Of a DNA stretch of 7,047 nt, positions 5,649 through 7,047 are shown one piece after another. The translations under genes and the position numbers were made by a program. The stretch is from Micavibrio sp. Its GTDB lineage: Bacteria > Pseudomonadota > Alphaproteobacteria > Micavibrionales > Micavibrionaceae. Position 1 is the stretch's first letter, and every line of letters starts with the position of its first letter. Below the pieces are notes generated by a model. The model worked only from the letters and a program-made list of their open reading frames with translations. It had not been told where the DNA came from and searched no databases. The stretch lies in assembly GCA_027051315.1 (NCBI GenBank), contig JALTZE010000020.1:1-7047 (forward strand), in the 5' to 3' direction.

Positions 5649-5678
5649 AAACCGCCTAGTTGATGGCGGTTTTTTTTT
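5649..5678 (+). terminator. Strong intrinsic terminator of dnaN
   Basis: AAACCGCC (5649-5656) pairs perfectly with GGCGGTTT (5665-5672) around an eight-base loop, and the T-run reaches nine bases (5670-5678). It starts 28 bases after the dnaN stop. Most dnaN transcripts should end here, so recF probably needs its own promoter. Confidence 0.93.
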
Positions 5679-5707
5679 ATATTTTTATGTTTATACATTA
5701 ATCTTGG

Positions 5708-5761
5708 AAAAGATAATAAGAATTATTGAAATTAAGGTAATTCTTTAATATGTTATCTTTT
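5708..5761 (+). repeat. Nested inverted repeat in the recF leader
   Basis: AAAAGATAA (5708-5716) is the exact reverse complement of TTATCTTTT (5753-5761). Inside it AAGAATTA (5718-5725) matches TAATTCTT (5738-5745). It lies between the dnaN terminator and recF, 32 bases before the recF start, and could be an operator or a leader hairpin. The sequence is purely AT-rich, so chance is possible. Confidence 0.45.
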
Positions 5762-5793
5762 ATATGAAAATTTTTGATGAAAGTGTTTAGTCT

Positions 5794-6960
5794 GTGCAGA
5801 GCCTGAAAGAAAAAGCGCAACCCGATATTTCGTGCGTAAATTCGTTGAAATTAACGAATTTTAGAAGTTATTCATCTGCCAATATGCAAGATATTGATTC
5901 TGGGGTTGTGGTTTTATATGGCTCTAATGGTGCGGGCAAAACTAACGTTCTTGAGGCTTTATCTCTTCTTACCCCTGGTAGGGGGATTAGAATGGCTAAG
6001 CCATCTGATATTTTAAGAAAAAGTGATAGTAATGCTTCTATCTGGTCTGTTGTTGCTGATATATCTACGGAATTTGGTTTTGTTAAAATTTCAACAGGTA
6101 AGGATAGGGTTAAAGACAGAAGGATAGTTAAAGTTAATGGTGAGCTTGTAAAATCTCAATCAATACTTGCCAATTATCTTTCTTGTGTATGGCTTACTCC
6201 GCAAATGGATAGATTATTTATAGATTCCGCAGTTTCGAGAAGAAGATTCTTTGACCGTATGGTTTATGCATATGATGCGGGGCATAGTGGAAGAATTGCA
6301 AGATATGAGAATGCTTTGTTACAAAGGTCAAAGCTTCTTAAAGATGGAATGATGGATGTTAGTTGGCTTGGTGCGTTAGAAACACAAATTGCAGAAACAG
6401 GGGTTGCTATAGCTGCTGCGCGTCTTGATTTTGTTCAAAGACTTCAGGTTGCTTGTGACTATGCGGAATCTGATGAAGAAAAATATTTTCCAAAAGCCAA
6501 ATTAGGGATAAGCGGTATGGTGGAAAAAGCTTTGTCAAGTAGGGCGGCTTTGGAAGTAGAAGATATATTTAAAATGAAACTTTTGGCAAACAGGGAAAGA
6601 GATAGGATAGTAGGAGGGTCTTCTGTGGGACCTCATAGAAGTGATTTGGACGTTTATTATGCTTCTAAAAATATGCCAGCAAGTCAATGCTCAACGGGAG
6701 AACAAAAAGCTTTATTGATAGGTGTTATTTTAGCACATGCAAGATTATTATTGGCTGAACGCGGTTGTCCTCCTTTGATGTTGCTTGATGAGGTAGCAGC
6801 ACATCTTGATGAAGATAGGCGAAGGGCTTTATATGATAGGTTGTTTGCTCTTGGTGGTCAGGTATGGATGACTGGAACTGATTTGAAGCTTTTTAATTCC
6901 ATTAGAACAAATGCGCAATTCTTTGAGATTGATGATGGTCTAATATCTGAGTATAGCTGA
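5794..6960 (+). CDS. recF: DNA replication and repair protein RecF
   Basis: SMC-like ATPase that with RecO and RecR helps load RecA at single-strand gaps. The 388 residues include LKLTNFRSY (18-26), Walker A GSNGAGKT (43-50), the RecF-typical WLTPQMDRLFIDSAVSRRRFFDR region (133-155), VGPHRSDLDV (278-287), the ABC signature STGEQKA (300-306), Walker B LMLLDE (328-333) and the D-loop AHLDEDRR. The end WMTGTDLKLF is typical of alphaproteobacterial RecF. The start is GTG 5794: an in-frame TAG at 5788-5790 excludes anything longer, and the conserved LTNFR motif comes too soon after it for a much later start. The ribosome binding site is weak (GATGAAAG further upstream). No key residue is missing. 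In many bacteria gyrB follows; here the window ends first. Confidence 0.97.
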   Translation: MQSLKEKAQPDISCVNSLKLTNFRSYSSANMQDIDSGVVVLYGSNGAGKTNVLEALSLLTPGRGIRMAKPSDILRKSDSNASIWSVVADISTEFGFVKISTGKDRVKDRRIVKVNGELVKSQSILANYLSCVWLTPQMDRLFIDSAVSRRRFFDRMVYAYDAGHSGRIARYENALLQRSKLLKDGMMDVSWLGALETQIAETGVAIAAARLDFVQRLQVACDYAESDEEKYFPKAKLGISGMVEKALSSRAALEVEDIFKMKLLANRERDRIVGGSSVGPHRSDLDVYYASKNMPASQCSTGEQKALLIGVILAHARLLLAERGCPPLMLLDEVAAHLDEDRRRALYDRLFALGGQVWMTGTDLKLFNSIRTNAQFFEIDDGLISEYS

Positions 6961-6985
6961 TATTGCAAATTACTATATTATATCT

Positions 6986-7042
6986 GGGAATAGCTATATT
7001 TTTTGCGGGATAGCAGTATATTTTTTATATTGCCTATGCTAT
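6986..7042 (+). repeat. Short imperfect repeats downstream of recF
   Basis: GGGAATAGCTATATTTTTT (6986-7004) and GGGATAGCAGTATATTTTTT (7007-7026) are near copies in tandem. The second also forms an inverted repeat: ATAGCA (7010-7015) with TGCTAT (7037-7042). The T-runs after small stems could end recF transcription, but the structure is cut off by the window edge. Confidence 0.4.
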
Positions 7043-7047
7043 AAGTT

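Overview
The window looks like the chromosome-replication gene neighbourhood of an AT-rich alphaproteobacterium. All recognisable genes lie on the + strand, in the order: partial unknown gene, mutM (fpg), small secreted unknown, rpsT, dnaA, dnaN, recF. The link rpsT-dnaA with mutM and a short secreted protein just upstream is a familiar alphaproteobacterial arrangement. The protein details agree: a MutM zinc-finger end of the QSGRSxFYC type, RLAWGL in DnaA box VII, and DnaN beginning MK-x-x-IERAALL. By eye about two thirds of the bases are A or T, and the + strand is rich in G and T, as expected for genes read along a leading strand. Genus cannot be told from this.

Layout: 2-412 is the 3' end of an unrecognised gene. 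435-1268 is mutM, starting with GTG. One base after its stop comes a 116-residue protein with a signal peptide (1270-1620), almost certainly co-translated with mutM. A short promoter region (1621-1770) precedes rpsT (1771-2040), which ends in a hairpin. A long gene-free stretch (2041-2702) separates rpsT from dnaA (2703-4124). A second gene-free stretch (4125-4501) holds a dnaA terminator and the dnaN promoter region. dnaN (4502-5620) ends in a strong intrinsic terminator, and recF (5794-6960) follows after its own leader. The last 87 bases are non-coding, with short repeats.

The core genes belong to replication and repair. DnaA melts the origin, DnaN is the sliding clamp, RecF helps load RecA at gaps, MutM removes oxidised guanine, and S20 is a small-subunit ribosomal protein. 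Terminators after dnaA and dnaN suggest that dnaA, dnaN and recF are separate transcription units, although adjacent.

No new protein system, mobile element, CRISPR array or tRNA is visible. Two places deserve a second look. The first is the rpsT-dnaA gap, which is filled almost end to end with inverted repeats. They include a GC-rich palindromic block directly before dnaA, and the pattern suggests an undescribed structured dnaA leader, a small RNA or a dispersed palindromic element. The second is the end of MutM, where the fourth zinc-binding cysteine is an arginine whose codon doubles as the ribosome binding site of the next gene. No cluster of DnaA boxes was found, so the window gives no support for an origin here.
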